A stretch of 64,000 nucleotides of DNA. It comes from Candidatus Palauibacter soopunensis (GTDB taxonomy: Bacteria > Gemmatimonadota > Gemmatimonadetes > Palauibacterales > Palauibacteraceae). The notes beneath the pieces were generated by a model that had not been told where the DNA came from, made no database searches, and worked only from the letters and a program-made list of their open reading frames with translations. The position numbers were made by a program, and so were the translations under genes. Numbering within the stretch: the stretch's first letter is position 1; the number at the start of each line of letters is the position of its first letter. Shown here in pieces: positions 16,866 to 27,600 of this stretch. Location of the stretch: positions 1-64,000 of the forward strand of contig NZ_CANPVT010000038.1 in assembly GCF_947581735.1 (NCBI RefSeq). Direction: 5' to 3'.

Positions 16866-18314
16866 ATGGGTCTCCGCAACGTGCTGCTCGTCGCCCGCCG
16901 TCAGGTGGGTGCGGTCCGTGAGGACCGGTACGTGGTCTTCCTGCTGGGGCTCGTCATCGCCCTCGGCGTGGTCGCGGTCCTCGGCGCCCGGCATCATGCG
17001 GCGAGCGAGGCGGAACAGCGCGCCCGCTACCAGGCGATGGTCGAGCGCCAGTGGCTCGCGCAGCCGGACCGTCATCCGCACCGGGTCATCCACTACGGGT
17101 TCCTCGTCTTTCGGGAGGAGGCGCCGCTCGCCTTCTTCGACCCGGGGGTCGGTTCCTGGGCGGGGACCTCGCTCTTCCTGGAGGGGCATCGGCAGAACAC
17201 GGCCAACTTCGGCGATGCCCGGCACGCGACCGGGATGCTGCGCTTCGGCCGCCTCACGCCGGCGAGCGTCCTGGCCCTGCTCCTGCCGCTGTTCGTCATC
17301 GTCGCGGGCTTTGCCTCTGTGAGTGCCGAGCGAGAGCGGGGCACGCTTCGACTGCTCCTCGCCCAGGGGGCGACGCCCGCGCAGATTCTCGCGGGCAAGG
17401 TGCTGGGCACGGGGGTGGTGGCGGCCCTCGCGGCCCTTCCCATCGGTGTCGCCACCGTCGTCATCGCCGGGTCCGGGGCCGTGGGTCCGGTCTCGGTCGG
17501 GCGCGTGGCCGGCTTGGCGGGCATCTACGCCGCCTACCTTGCGGGCTGGGTGCTGGTCACGGTTCTGGCCTCCTCCTTCCGGGCCTCCTCGCGGAGCGCC
17601 CTCGCGCAGTTGATCGCAGTATGGGTCGTCTTCTGCGTCGCCGTGCCGCGCCTCGGGGCCTCCGTCGCCGGGGCGCTGCATCCGCTGCCCTCTCGCGCCG
17701 AGTTCACCGCCCAGGTGGAACGCGCGCTGAACGAGGTCGGGGACAGCCACAACCCGCAGGATCCCTTCTTCCGCTCGCTGCGGGACGAGTACCTGGCGCG
17801 CTACGAGGCGGCGTCCGTCGAAGAGCTTCCCGTGAACTGGGGCGGCGTGGTGAGCCGCGAAGGGGAGGCCATCAGCAGCCGGATCCAGGAGGAGCATCAG
17901 CGGGACTTGGTCGAAGGCCAGCGCCGTCAGGACCGCGTCCTGTCGTGGGCCGGGCTGCTCTCCCCGTACTTGGCGGCGCGGGACCTTTCCATGGCGGCAG
18001 CCGGGACCGGGCCCGAGGCGGTGGAGGCGTTCCGGGCGCAGGCGGAAGCCCACCGGTACGACCTCATACAGCGCCTTAACGATCTCCACATCAGCGAGAT
18101 CCGTTACGAGAACGACCGCGCCCAGCGCCTGCCGCGGGAACACTGGGCGGAATTCCCGACCTTCGGGACGCGGCCGCCCGCGCTCGGAGGGGCGTTCGCC
18201 GGTCGCGCGCCCTCCCTCGGCGCGCTCGGCCTGTGGATTCTCCTTCCGCTCCTGGGCCTCGGCCTGGCACGGGCGCGGCTGGCGCGCGTGGGGGTGGAGC
18301 GGGCCGCATCGTGA
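16866..18314 (+). CDS. ABC-2 permease with DUF3526-like architecture (A' copy)
   Basis: A 482-residue membrane protein three bases after the preceding stop. It shares with the first permease the IHYGFLVF segment, the LEGHRQN motif and the AERERGTLRLLLAQG loop after the second helix group. The large C-terminal soluble domain ends in a hydrophobic segment (SLGALGLWILLPLLGLGLA). The A-B-A'-B' order suggests tandem duplication of a permease pair served by a single ATPase. Confidence 0.9.
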   Translation: MGLRNVLLVARRQVGAVREDRYVVFLLGLVIALGVVAVLGARHHAASEAEQRARYQAMVERQWLAQPDRHPHRVIHYGFLVFREEAPLAFFDPGVGSWAGTSLFLEGHRQNTANFGDARHATGMLRFGRLTPASVLALLLPLFVIVAGFASVSAERERGTLRLLLAQGATPAQILAGKVLGTGVVAALAALPIGVATVVIAGSGAVGPVSVGRVAGLAGIYAAYLAGWVLVTVLASSFRASSRSALAQLIAVWVVFCVAVPRLGASVAGALHPLPSRAEFTAQVERALNEVGDSHNPQDPFFRSLRDEYLARYEAASVEELPVNWGGVVSREGEAISSRIQEEHQRDLVEGQRRQDRVLSWAGLLSPYLAARDLSMAAAGTGPEAVEAFRAQAEAHRYDLIQRLNDLHISEIRYENDRAQRLPREHWAEFPTFGTRPPALGGAFAGRAPSLGALGLWILLPLLGLGLARARLARVGVERAAS

Positions 18315-19687
18315 GGGCGCGGCTCCGGCTGATCCGACTGGACATCCTCCGGCTGACGCGCTCCAACGGCGTCGCCGTCGCCGTCGTCCTGCTCCTGTCG
18401 ATCGGGATCTACGGGGCGTGGCGCGGCGATCGCAACATCGAAGCGGCCGGGACCTCCGCGATCGCCGCGGAGACCGCCTACCGCGACCAACTGGCCTATC
18501 TCCTCTCCGTCTACCCTCCCACGACGGAAGCCGGGGAGGTGCTCTATTACCTGGCCTTTCCGGCCCCGCAGCCGTCCCTGCCTCTGGCCGCGCTCGCGCG
18601 GGGCCGCACGGAGGTCGAGACGGCGAGCCTTCGAATCCGGCTCCTGGCGCTCGAAGGGCAACTCTACGAACACGAGACGGTGAACCCGCGCCTCGCCGCG
18701 GCGGGCGACCTCGACCTCGCCTTCCTGCTCATCGCGCTCCTCCCCCTCTTCATCATCGCCCTCACCTACGACCTCGTCTCCAGCGAGCGGGAAGGGGGCA
18801 CCTGGAACCTTGTCCGCCTCTTCGCCCGGCCGCGGCGCCTGCTCGCCCTGAAGCTCGCGTCGCGCGCCTGTCTCGTCGGCGCGGTGGTGGCGGTGCCGGT
18901 CGCGGTCGCGGCGTCGCTGGCGGGCTTCCCCCTCGATGGCCGGGCCGGTTGGGCGGTCGCCCTCATCGCGCTGCACACCCTGTTCTGGTTCGCGCTCTGC
19001 CTTGGCGTCGCGTCCGGCCGCCGGTCCTCCACCGCCAACGCCATGATCCTCGTCGGGACATGGGTGGCGCTCACCCTGCTGGCACCCGCCGCGCTCAGCC
19101 TCGCGAACGCGATCCTCCACCCCGTCCCGGAGGCGCTGGAACTCACCGTGCGCCAGCGCCAGGGATATCACGAAGCCTGGGATCTGACGAAGGACGAGAC
19201 GATGCGGGGTTTCTTCGAGGACTACCCGGAGTGGAGCGACCGGACGGTCCCGGAGGACGTGTTCACGTGGGCCTGGTACTACGCCATGAACCACCGGGGC
19301 GACCGGGCCGCACGCGACGCGTCCGGCGCGTACCGGGACGTGCTTCGGGAACGGGAACGGTGGGCGCGGCGGTGGTCCCTGCTCGTGCCCCCGCTCGCGG
19401 CCCAGCTTGCCCTCGACCGCCTCGCGGCCACCGATCTCGGCGCGCAACTCGCGTACCAGGAGGTCGTCCGCCGACACCATGAGCGGTTGAAGACCTACTT
19501 CTACCCGCACTTCTTTGCCGGCACCCCGATCGATGCGGTCGACTGGGACGGGGTGCCCGTCTTCGAGCCGGCCGCACGGGAGGAAAGCGCGGCGCGGGCC
19601 GGCTTCCCGGCGGCGACCGCCCTCCTGCTGGCCTCGATCCTCGTGCTCGCCGCGGGCGCGCGGCTCTCCGGCCCGCGCGCCGACTGA
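18311..19687 (+). CDS. ABC-2 permease with DUF3526-like architecture (B' copy)
   Basis: A 458-residue membrane protein. GTG 18311 overlaps the preceding stop as GTGA, and the first helix (GVAVAVVLLLSIGIYGAW) follows shortly. The helical block FLLIALLPLFIIALTYDLV and loop SSEREGGTWNLVRLFARP parallel the second permease. The end (LLASILVLAAGARL) is a final helix. It closes the ABC operon; a convergent serine hydrolase gene follows after 30 bp. Confidence 0.9.
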   Translation: MRARLRLIRLDILRLTRSNGVAVAVVLLLSIGIYGAWRGDRNIEAAGTSAIAAETAYRDQLAYLLSVYPPTTEAGEVLYYLAFPAPQPSLPLAALARGRTEVETASLRIRLLALEGQLYEHETVNPRLAAAGDLDLAFLLIALLPLFIIALTYDLVSSEREGGTWNLVRLFARPRRLLALKLASRACLVGAVVAVPVAVAASLAGFPLDGRAGWAVALIALHTLFWFALCLGVASGRRSSTANAMILVGTWVALTLLAPAALSLANAILHPVPEALELTVRQRQGYHEAWDLTKDETMRGFFEDYPEWSDRTVPEDVFTWAWYYAMNHRGDRAARDASGAYRDVLRERERWARRWSLLVPPLAAQLALDRLAATDLGAQLAYQEVVRRHHERLKTYFYPHFFAGTPIDAVDWDGVPVFEPAAREESAARAGFPAATALLLASILVLAAGARLSGPRAD

Positions 19688-19717
19688 CCCGCGGCGGCCG
19701 TTGTCCTGTGGCGGCTG

Positions 19718-20968
19718 CTATCCCCCGGCCCCTGCCAGCGCTTCCAGCACGACGCCGGCCAGCTTCGGCATGTGGTCGCGCATCCGCGAATCGTCGGAGT
19801 TGACCTGCATCGAGACGGCCACGCCGTGGTCCGGGTAGTACGCGAGGAGCGAGTTGTATCCGGGCCAGAAGCCGCCGTGGCCGTACGTCAGCCCGTGCTC
19901 GCTCTCGGCGACGGACACCGCGAGGCCGTATCCCAGATGCGGCCTCGTGCTGTCGGCAGGGAACCCGACTTCGAGCAGCTGGGGAAGGTCGTCGCCCTCG
20001 ATCGCCTCGCCCTCGTACAGGAGCTTCGCCCAGCGGACCATCGCCTGCGGGTTGTTCACGAGGCCGCCCCCCGTCCACTCCTGGAGGGGATGGAGGATGA
20101 ACCGGCCGTCCACGACGACCTCGAGCGGCGTGCCGTAGAGTTGCGAGCTGCGGTGCGCGTAGCCCTGCGCGAGTCCGGGCAGGTCGCGCCGATCCGCCGC
20201 CAGCGTGAGGTCGAGGCCGAGCGGGTCGAGGAAGAACTCGTCGAGGAGATCGTAGTAGGCGCGGCCCGTCGCCTCCTCGATGGCGAGACCCGCGAGCGTG
20301 TAGTGCACGTCGCTGTAGTGGTATCCCCCGCCGGCGGGGAAGAGCGGCTCGGCGTCCAGCACCGTCTCGGCGATGAACTCCTCCGGGGTCATGTACGCGT
20401 CGGGATCGCGGAACACCTCGCCCAGCCGCACGGCGAAGTCGGGGTCCTCGAAGTAGGGCTGGATCATGCCGGCCGTGTGGTTCAGGAGGTTGCGCACCGT
20501 GAGGTCGGCGTGATTCGGGACCCGGGAGAACCACTCCTCATCGCCGAGCCACGTGGAGACCGGCGCATCGAGATCCAGGTCTCCGTTCATGGCCAGCTGC
20601 AGGGCGACCGCCGCGACGTACGTCTTGCCGATGCTGCCGGAGCCCATGCGCATGTCCGGCGTCATCGGGACCTCGTCGTCCACGTCCGACAGGCCGGTGG
20701 CGAAGCCGAACACGCGTCCGCCCGGGAGGATGAACGCGGCGGTCGCCCCCGGGAAGTTCTCGTCCGTCTCCCGGGCCTGCGCCCACGCCGCGTCGAGTTC
20801 GGCCTGGAACGCCTCCACCAGCGCCGCCGTCGCTTCCGGAGACAGGGAAGGCTGAGGCTCGGTCGCCGGATCCGGTGTCGAGTCCGGCCCCGGACCGCAG
20901 GCCAGGACGAGGCAGACGCCCAGACACGCGAGGCGGGACGAGATCCTGCGGCGATATGTGTGACCCAT
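19718..20968 (-). CDS. Serine beta-lactamase-like hydrolase, lipoprotein
   Basis: A 416-residue S12-type hydrolase (class C beta-lactamase / esterase fold). ATG 20968 follows GGAGGA and opens a lipoprotein signal with lipobox LVLAC (Cys24). The catalytic SxxK is Ser112-I-G-Lys115 in GSGSIGKTY and a GHGG motif near the C-terminus matches the third box. The second box reads YSD where YxN is usual, so the catalytic behaviour may differ. Many such proteins are peptidases or esterases rather than antibiotic-inactivating enzymes. It is divergent from the TonB receptor gene. Confidence 0.88.
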   Translation of the reverse strand: MGHTYRRRISSRLACLGVCLVLACGPGPDSTPDPATEPQPSLSPEATAALVEAFQAELDAAWAQARETDENFPGATAAFILPGGRVFGFATGLSDVDDEVPMTPDMRMGSGSIGKTYVAAVALQLAMNGDLDLDAPVSTWLGDEEWFSRVPNHADLTVRNLLNHTAGMIQPYFEDPDFAVRLGEVFRDPDAYMTPEEFIAETVLDAEPLFPAGGGYHYSDVHYTLAGLAIEEATGRAYYDLLDEFFLDPLGLDLTLAADRRDLPGLAQGYAHRSSQLYGTPLEVVVDGRFILHPLQEWTGGGLVNNPQAMVRWAKLLYEGEAIEGDDLPQLLEVGFPADSTRPHLGYGLAVSVAESEHGLTYGHGGFWPGYNSLLAYYPDHGVAVSMQVNSDDSRMRDHMPKLAGVVLEALAGAGG

Positions 20969-21102
20969 GGCGCGTCCTCCTCTCGGTTCGCCTGCGGAAG
21001 CTCCAGCCGGCGGCTTGCCTTGTCCGCCCGGCGTTGCCATGCAGCTTGCGGACGTCGGTTGGACCGGCCAAGAGTTGAAGCGCCATCAGCCGGAGAGAAT
21101 GC

Positions 21103-23343
21103 ATGCGGAAAGCGCTTGTCCTGATTTTGGCGGTGGCCCCCGCGCTCGTCGTCCCCCGCGTCGACGCGCAGGAGCCGGTGCAACGGTACGTCTTCGAGGG
21201 CAGCGTGCGCGACGGGGGGACCGGTTTCCCCCTGGCGGGAGCGCGCGTATCGGTGGTCGGGAGGGAAACCGGAGCGGTGACCCGCGCCGACGGCACCTTC
21301 CACCTGACCGGGATGGCCGCGGGCGTGCACACGCTTCGAGCCGAGCGCCTGGGGTACCGGGGCACCACGGTGGAAGTCACCGTGGGGACGGAGCGCGCGC
21401 GCCGGGCGGTGGCGGAGTCGGGAGAGGTCGTGATCGAGTTGTCACCGTCTCCCATCGCGCTGGGGGAGTTGGTGGTGACGGCCACGATCAGCGAGCGCGC
21501 CGCGGCGGAGGCGCTCCGGCCCGTGAGCGTCATGGCGGGCGACGACCTGCAGCGCCAGATGACGGCGACCGTAGCGGGAACCCTGGCGTCCATGCCGGGG
21601 CTGGCCGCCACCAGGATGGGGCCGTCGGTAGCGCAACCGGTGATCCGGGGACTGAGCGGGGATCGGGTATTGATGCTCGAGGACGGGACTGCGGTGGGCG
21701 ATGCCTCCAGCCAGGGCGCGGACCACACCACCGCGCTCGATCCGTCGTCGGCAAGGCGGATCGAGGTTGTGCGGGGTCCGGGCGCGCTGCTCTACGGGGG
21801 CAACGCGCTGGGCGGGGTCATCAACGTCATCCGCGACGAGATTCCGTCGTCCATGCCGCACCGCCTGACGGGCTCGGCGACCCTGCAGACGCAGACCGCG
21901 ACCGGATCGCTGGCCGGCAGCGCGACGACCGTATTCCCCATCGCGGAGCGCGTGCCGGTACGGGTGGAGGTGGCCGCACGGACCGCGGGGGATCTGAAGA
22001 CGCCCGTCGGCACGCTTCTCAACACCGACGGCGAACTGCTAAGCGGGGGCGCGGGGACGGCCTACGTCGCCGATTGGGGCCGTCTGGGCGCGTCCTTCCG
22101 CGGCTACCGCAACGACTACGGCATCCCGGGTGGTTTCGTGGGTGGGCACCAGGAGGGGGTGCGCATCGAAATGGAGCGGGTCGCAGCGAAATTCCGGACC
22201 GTGGTCGATGAACGAAGGGTCGGGCCCTTCCACAACCTCCGCTTCGACGCGACGCACACCGCGTATACGCACCGCGAGATCGAAGCGGGGGGCATTCTGG
22301 GCACGCTCTTCGATCAACAGAGCGCGAACGCGGACGTCCTGGGTCGGCACGAGGCATGGGGGCCGTTTACGGGGGGTGCGATGGGCGGCCGTGTATCGTG
22401 GGAGGATTTTGCATACGGCGGATCCCTTCACACGCCGGACACGCGCCGGTTCAAGGCGGCCATGTATCTGCTCGAGGAGGTCCACCTGGGCTCGATCCAG
22501 ATCGAGTCGGGGCTGCGCTACGACTGGGCCCGGGTCGATCCGGGGGAAGATCGGGTGTCGGACATCGGCGAGATTCGCCAGCGCACCTTCCAATCCTTGT
22601 CGGGGTCGTTGGGTGTCCTTTACAAGTCCGCCTCCGGGCTGGTGCTCGGCGCCAGCGTCGCCCGCGCGTTTCGCACGCCCGATGTCACCGAACTCTATTC
22701 GGAGGGGCCGCACCTCGCGGCCTACGTCTTTGAAGTCGGAAACCCGTCTCTGGAGGGCGAGGTCGGGCACGGGCTGGACGTCTTCCTCCGCTTCGAGTCC
22801 GACCGGCTGAAGGCCGAGGTGACCGGCTTCCATAACGACATCAGGAACCACATCTACGGAGAGGACACGGGCCGCCTGAGCCGCGTGCGCCTCCCCGTGT
22901 ATCAGTTCCAGGGCAACGACGCCGTGTTCAGCGGCTTCGAGGTCGGCGTGGACGTCGACGCCGGTCGGGGGCTGGCGCTGGAGGGGGTGGCCTCATCGGT
23001 GAAAGGCAGTCTCAAGGAGACCGGGCGGCCCTTGCCGCTCGTTCCTCCGCTCAAGGGTCATATGGCCCTGAAGTACGAGAGGCCGTCGTGGTATGTCCGG
23101 GCGGAGGCCGAAATGGCGGACGGGCAGGACCGGATCGGCGAATTCGAGACGCCGACCCCGGGGTACACGGTCTTCAACGCCGCGGCCGGGGTGCGGTTCA
23201 CGTTCGGCGGGCGCCTGAACGTCCTGACCGTGAGCCTCGCCAACGCCGCGAACACCGAGTACCGCAACCACCTCTCCCGGGTGAAGGAGATCATGCCGGA
23301 GGCTGGGCGGAGCCTGAACGTCACCTATCGGGTCGTGTTCTGA
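21103..23343 (+). CDS. TonB-dependent receptor with carboxypeptidase-like N-domain
   Basis: A 746-residue outer-membrane receptor. A signal peptide (to about residue 22, VDAQ) is followed by a carboxypeptidase regulatory-like domain (about 30-100), a plug domain with MPGLAATRMGPSVAQPVIRGLSGDRV, and a 22-strand-type barrel ending in a terminal Phe (TYRVVF). It should take up a scarce ligand such as a metal chelate by proton-motive force via TonB. Its closeness to the His/Cys protein and DUF3526-type ABC genes suggests a shared, perhaps metal-related, substrate. GGAGAGA precedes the ATG. Confidence 0.93.
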   Translation: MRKALVLILAVAPALVVPRVDAQEPVQRYVFEGSVRDGGTGFPLAGARVSVVGRETGAVTRADGTFHLTGMAAGVHTLRAERLGYRGTTVEVTVGTERARRAVAESGEVVIELSPSPIALGELVVTATISERAAAEALRPVSVMAGDDLQRQMTATVAGTLASMPGLAATRMGPSVAQPVIRGLSGDRVLMLEDGTAVGDASSQGADHTTALDPSSARRIEVVRGPGALLYGGNALGGVINVIRDEIPSSMPHRLTGSATLQTQTATGSLAGSATTVFPIAERVPVRVEVAARTAGDLKTPVGTLLNTDGELLSGGAGTAYVADWGRLGASFRGYRNDYGIPGGFVGGHQEGVRIEMERVAAKFRTVVDERRVGPFHNLRFDATHTAYTHREIEAGGILGTLFDQQSANADVLGRHEAWGPFTGGAMGGRVSWEDFAYGGSLHTPDTRRFKAAMYLLEEVHLGSIQIESGLRYDWARVDPGEDRVSDIGEIRQRTFQSLSGSLGVLYKSASGLVLGASVARAFRTPDVTELYSEGPHLAAYVFEVGNPSLEGEVGHGLDVFLRFESDRLKAEVTGFHNDIRNHIYGEDTGRLSRVRLPVYQFQGNDAVFSGFEVGVDVDAGRGLALEGVASSVKGSLKETGRPLPLVPPLKGHMALKYERPSWYVRAEAEMADGQDRIGEFETPTPGYTVFNAAAGVRFTFGGRLNVLTVSLANAANTEYRNHLSRVKEIMPEAGRSLNVTYRVVF

Positions 23344-23391
23344 CGCCCGCGCACACAGGCCCTGGCGCGCCCGCCTGCCGGCGCCCGCCCT

Positions 23392-24480
23392 TTAGCGCGC
23401 CAGCCAGGCGCTGAAGCGCTCGTTCAGTTCGTCCTGGTAGTCGACCCAGAACGCCCAGTCGAACCGAAGCGCACGATCCACGTTGCCCGGGCCGGCCGGC
23501 ATGTGGGGCGCCATGTCGATCCCTGCCGTGACGTGGGTCGTCACCAGCGGCATGCCGGATCTGCGCGTCGGGGAATAGGAGATGCGGCGGCCGATCCGCG
23601 CCAGGGACTCGGCGCTGGTGCTGAAGGCCACGTATCTCAGCGCCTCTTCCAGCCTCGGCGTGCCCGCGACGATCCCGACCTGACCCATGTCCAGCAACTG
23701 CCCATCCCACACGATCACGAACGGTTGTCTTTCCATGATCTGGGCATTGAAGATGCGGCCGTTGTACGCCGTGCTCATGACCACCTCCCCGTCGGCCAGC
23801 ATCTGCGGTGGCTGGGCGCCCGCCTCCCACCAGACTACCTCATCCTTGATCGTTTCGAGCTTGGCAAAGGCCCGGTCGAGGCCCTCCGGCGTCCTCAGCG
23901 TGGCGTACACTTCGTCGAGCGGCACGCCATCGGCGATCAGGGCGAACTCCAGGTTCACCTGCGGTACCCGCCGCATCCCACGGCGGCCCGGGAACTTCTC
24001 CAGGTCGAAGAAATCGGCCATGGTGGCGGGCTTTTCGCCCGCGAAGTTCTCATCGTTGTACGCGTACACGGTCGACCAGTACAGATTGCCCACTCCGCAC
24101 TCGGTCTGGGTCTCGGCCACGAAGTCGTCGGCCGCGGGAGTGCCGTCGGGTCCGGGAGGCAGATCGTCGATGTCGATCAGTTCGAGCAGCCCCTCGTCGC
24201 AACCGCGCACGGCATCGGCGATCTCCAGGTCGACCACGTCCCAATGGATGTTGCCGATGTCCACCTGGGCCCGGATCTGGGCCAGGCCGCCGTTGTAGTC
24301 CTCCATGCTGATGCGGATGCCGGTCGCCTCGGTGAAGGGAATGTTGGCGCCCTCGTTGACGGCGCGGCCGTAGGAGCCGCCCCAGGAAACGACCGTGATC
24401 GACTGCCCCGCGATGGGGAGGGGCGGGACGCCGGCAAGGAGCGCAACGAGCCCCAGAGTGGTCACCGCCGAAAAACGCAT
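23392..24480 (-). CDS. Polyamine-type extracellular solute-binding protein
   Basis: A 362-residue periplasmic binding protein resembling the PotD/spermidine-putrescine group. A signal peptide ends around residue 26, then QSITVVSWGGSYG, ATGIRISMEDYNGG and WDVVDLE follow the family pattern, and VPQVNLEFALIADG aligns with the hinge region. AAGGAG five bases before ATG 24480 decides the start. No permease or ATPase is adjacent, so it is an orphan binding protein here. It runs convergent to the TonB receptor gene. Confidence 0.88.
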   Translation of the reverse strand: MRFSAVTTLGLVALLAGVPPLPIAGQSITVVSWGGSYGRAVNEGANIPFTEATGIRISMEDYNGGLAQIRAQVDIGNIHWDVVDLEIADAVRGCDEGLLELIDIDDLPPGPDGTPAADDFVAETQTECGVGNLYWSTVYAYNDENFAGEKPATMADFFDLEKFPGRRGMRRVPQVNLEFALIADGVPLDEVYATLRTPEGLDRAFAKLETIKDEVVWWEAGAQPPQMLADGEVVMSTAYNGRIFNAQIMERQPFVIVWDGQLLDMGQVGIVAGTPRLEEALRYVAFSTSAESLARIGRRISYSPTRRSGMPLVTTHVTAGIDMAPHMPAGPGNVDRALRFDWAFWVDYQDELNERFSAWLAR

Positions 24481-24642
24481 CGCGACTCCTTCTCTCATTC
24501 CGTCTCTCCTTCACGCCCGAAAAAAAGGACAGATTCTCAACGTTCACGGAAACATATGGGGTTCCGGCGTATTGCGCGGGCATGTCCGCGGTGCAGTTTG
24601 CGGGCGGAAGCCCCGTCATCTCCCCGTTTCCGAGGCAGTATC

Positions 24643-27600
24643 ATGAAAGCAGCCCGAGTTCTTGCGCTCTCCGCGGTCGGTTTCCTCTTCGGTGCCACGA
24701 CCGGCGTACCGGTCGCCGCCGCCCAGTCCGCGCTCGAGACGGCCATCTCTCATCTGGAATACCGGGAGATCGGCCCGGCCCTCATGGGAGGACGGATCGC
24801 CGACCTCGACGTCGTCGAGGCGAAACCCCAGATCTTCTACCTGGGCACGGCCACCGGAGGACTGTGGAAGACGGAAAATCACGGCACGTCGTGGACCCCG
24901 CTCTTCGACGACCAGCCGACGAGTTCGATCGGGGACGTGACCCTTCACCAGGCGAACCCGAACCTCGTGTGGGTGGGGACGGGCGAGCCGCAGAACCGCC
25001 AGTCCTCCCCGTGGGGGAACGGGGTCTACAAGTCGACGGACGGCGGGAACACGTGGATGCACATGGGGCTCGAGGCGACGAAGCATATCGCCCGCATCCT
25101 CATCCATCCCCGGAACCCCGACGTCGTCCATGTGGCCGCGATGGGGGACCTCTGGGGCTCGAACCCCGAGCGCGGCGTCTTCCGGACGACGGACGGCGGG
25201 GAGTCGTGGGAGAAGGTTCTCTACGTCGACGACCATACGGGGGCCATCGACCTGGCCATGGATCCCGCCGACCCGAACACGATCTTCGCGGCCATGTACC
25301 AGCGGCAGCGGACGGGCTGGGGGTTCAACGGGGGCGGTCCCGGGAGCGGCCTCTACCGCACGGTCGACGGCGGCGACAACTGGACGGAGCTGACGGACGG
25401 GCTGCCGGGGGGCGACAAGGGCCGCATCGGAATCGACATCTACCGGCAGGACGGCAACCTCATCTACGCGCTCGTCGAAGCCGACCCGCGACGGCCGGGA
25501 CAGGGCTTCGGGGGCGGAGGCGGCGGTCCGCGCCAGGGCGGGCTCTTCCGGTCGACCGACCGCGGCGAGACGTGGGAGAAGGTGTCCGACACGAACCCGC
25601 GGCCGATGTACTACTCCCAGGTCCGCATCGACCCCAGCAACCCCGACCGCATCTACGTCCTCGGCACGCAACTCTCGATCTCGGATGACGGGGGACGGAC
25701 GTTCAGGAATGACGGCGCCGTGCAGATCCACGTCGACCACCACCAGCTCTGGATCAACCCGGAGGACCCGGACCACCTGATCCTGGGCAGCGACGGCGGG
25801 GTCGCGGCCTCGTGGGACGGGGCCGCGCACTGGCGCATGTTCGACAACATCGCGCTCGGCCAGTTCTACACCATCGGGCACGACATGCGGACGCCCTACG
25901 CCGTGTGCGGCGGGCTGCAGGACAACGACGCGTGGTGCGGGCCCTCGAACACGCGCTCCTTCCACGGCATCCGGCACCAGGACTGGTACGAGACGGCCTA
26001 CGGCGACGGCTTCTTCACGATCGTGGACCCGACGGACTCGACGATCGTCTACTCCGAGTCGCAGGGCGGGAACATGAACCGCTACGACCTGACGACGGGG
26101 GAGAAGATCCCGATGCGCCCCATCGTCGGGCCGCGGGCCGACGGCGACACGACGAAGGCCTACCGCTACAACTGGAACTCGCCGCTCCTGCTCTCGCCGC
26201 ACGACCCGGCGACCGTCTACCTGGGCGCGAACTACCTCCTGCGCTCGCGGGACTACGGGATGTCGTGGGAAGAGGTCGGCGGGCTCGACCTCACGAAGCA
26301 GATCGACCGCGAGGAGCTGGAGATCATGGGCGTCCCCGGCTCCGAGTCGCAGATGTCGCTCAACGACGGGATCTCCACGTACGGGAACCTGACCTCGGTG
26401 GAGGAGTCGGTGCTCGCCCCGGGGCTCATCTACGCGGGGACGGACGACGGAAACCTGCAGGTGACGCGGGATGACGGAGAGACGTGGGAGAACGTCGTCG
26501 ACCGCATCCCGGGCCTCCCGGAGCGGACGTACGTGAGCCGGGTGGAGCCGTCGCACCACGTGGAGGGGCGCGTCTACGCCACCTTCGACGGGCACCGGAA
26601 CGGCGACTACGCGCCCTACGCCTACGTGAGCGAGGACTACGGGCAGAGCTGGCGTGCGATCGCGAACGGCCTGCCGGACCTGTGGTCGGTGAACGTGATC
26701 GTCGAGCACCACCGGTCGCCGAACCTCCTCTTCATCGGGAACGAGGTCGGCGTGTTCGTCTCCGTGGACCGCGGCGAGAACTGGGTCCAGCTCAAGAACA
26801 ACCTGCCCACGGTCCCGGTAGACGATATCCTCGTGCACCCGCGCGAGAACGACCTCATCGTCGGCACGCACGGCCGCAGCGCCTGGATCCTGGCCGACGT
26901 GGCGCCGCTCGAGGCCCTCTCCGAGGGGATGCTGGCCGATGCGGGACGCGTGTTCGGCGACCGTTCGATCATGTGGACGGAGCGGGGCGACTGGCCCTTC
27001 TACGGCGCCACGTACAGCGCCCCGAACCCGCCGCGCGGCGCGCGCATCCGCTACTACCTGAGGGATGCACCGGCCGAGGACATGACGGTGGACGACGCGG
27101 GAGAGGACGCCGACGGGGACGATGGCAACGACGAGGGAGACGACGGAGAAGGGGACGACGACGGTGGCGGCCCGGACGATGAAGGCGCAGGCGAGGACGG
27201 GGACGATGGTGCGGACTCCTTCGCATTGAAGATCAGCGACGCCTCGGGGGTACATGTACGTACGCTGGAGGCGCCCGCGGAAGCCGGCGTCAACGAGGTG
27301 ATCTGGGACTGGCGTCACGACCGGCCGTACGAGCCCGAGGGCGGCGGTCCGGGCGGTGGCGGCGGAGGCGGCTTCTTCTTCGGCGGCGCACAGCAGGGAC
27401 CGATCGTCCTTCCGGGCACCTACACCGTGAGCATGGACGTGGGCGGTGAGACGTTCTCGGCCGAGGTCGAGGTCGTGGCGGAACCGCGACGCCCGATGAG
27501 CCGGACGGACCGAATGGCGCGGCAGGAGGCGCTCATGAGCCTCCACGCCATGGCGGGCCCGATCTACGAGGCGGGGCAGGCCCTCGACGCGCTCGAGGAG

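Noticed and set aside
15228-18143. Long minus-strand open frame opposite three permeases
   Set aside because: Antisense shadow; no recognisable motif.
27090-27220. Apparent GAC/GGC repeat
   Set aside because: In-frame codons of the acidic linker in the BNR protein, not a separate repeat element.
24616-27546. Minus-strand open frame of 976 codons opposite the BNR propeller
   Set aside because: Antisense to a protein with clear repeats and signal peptide.
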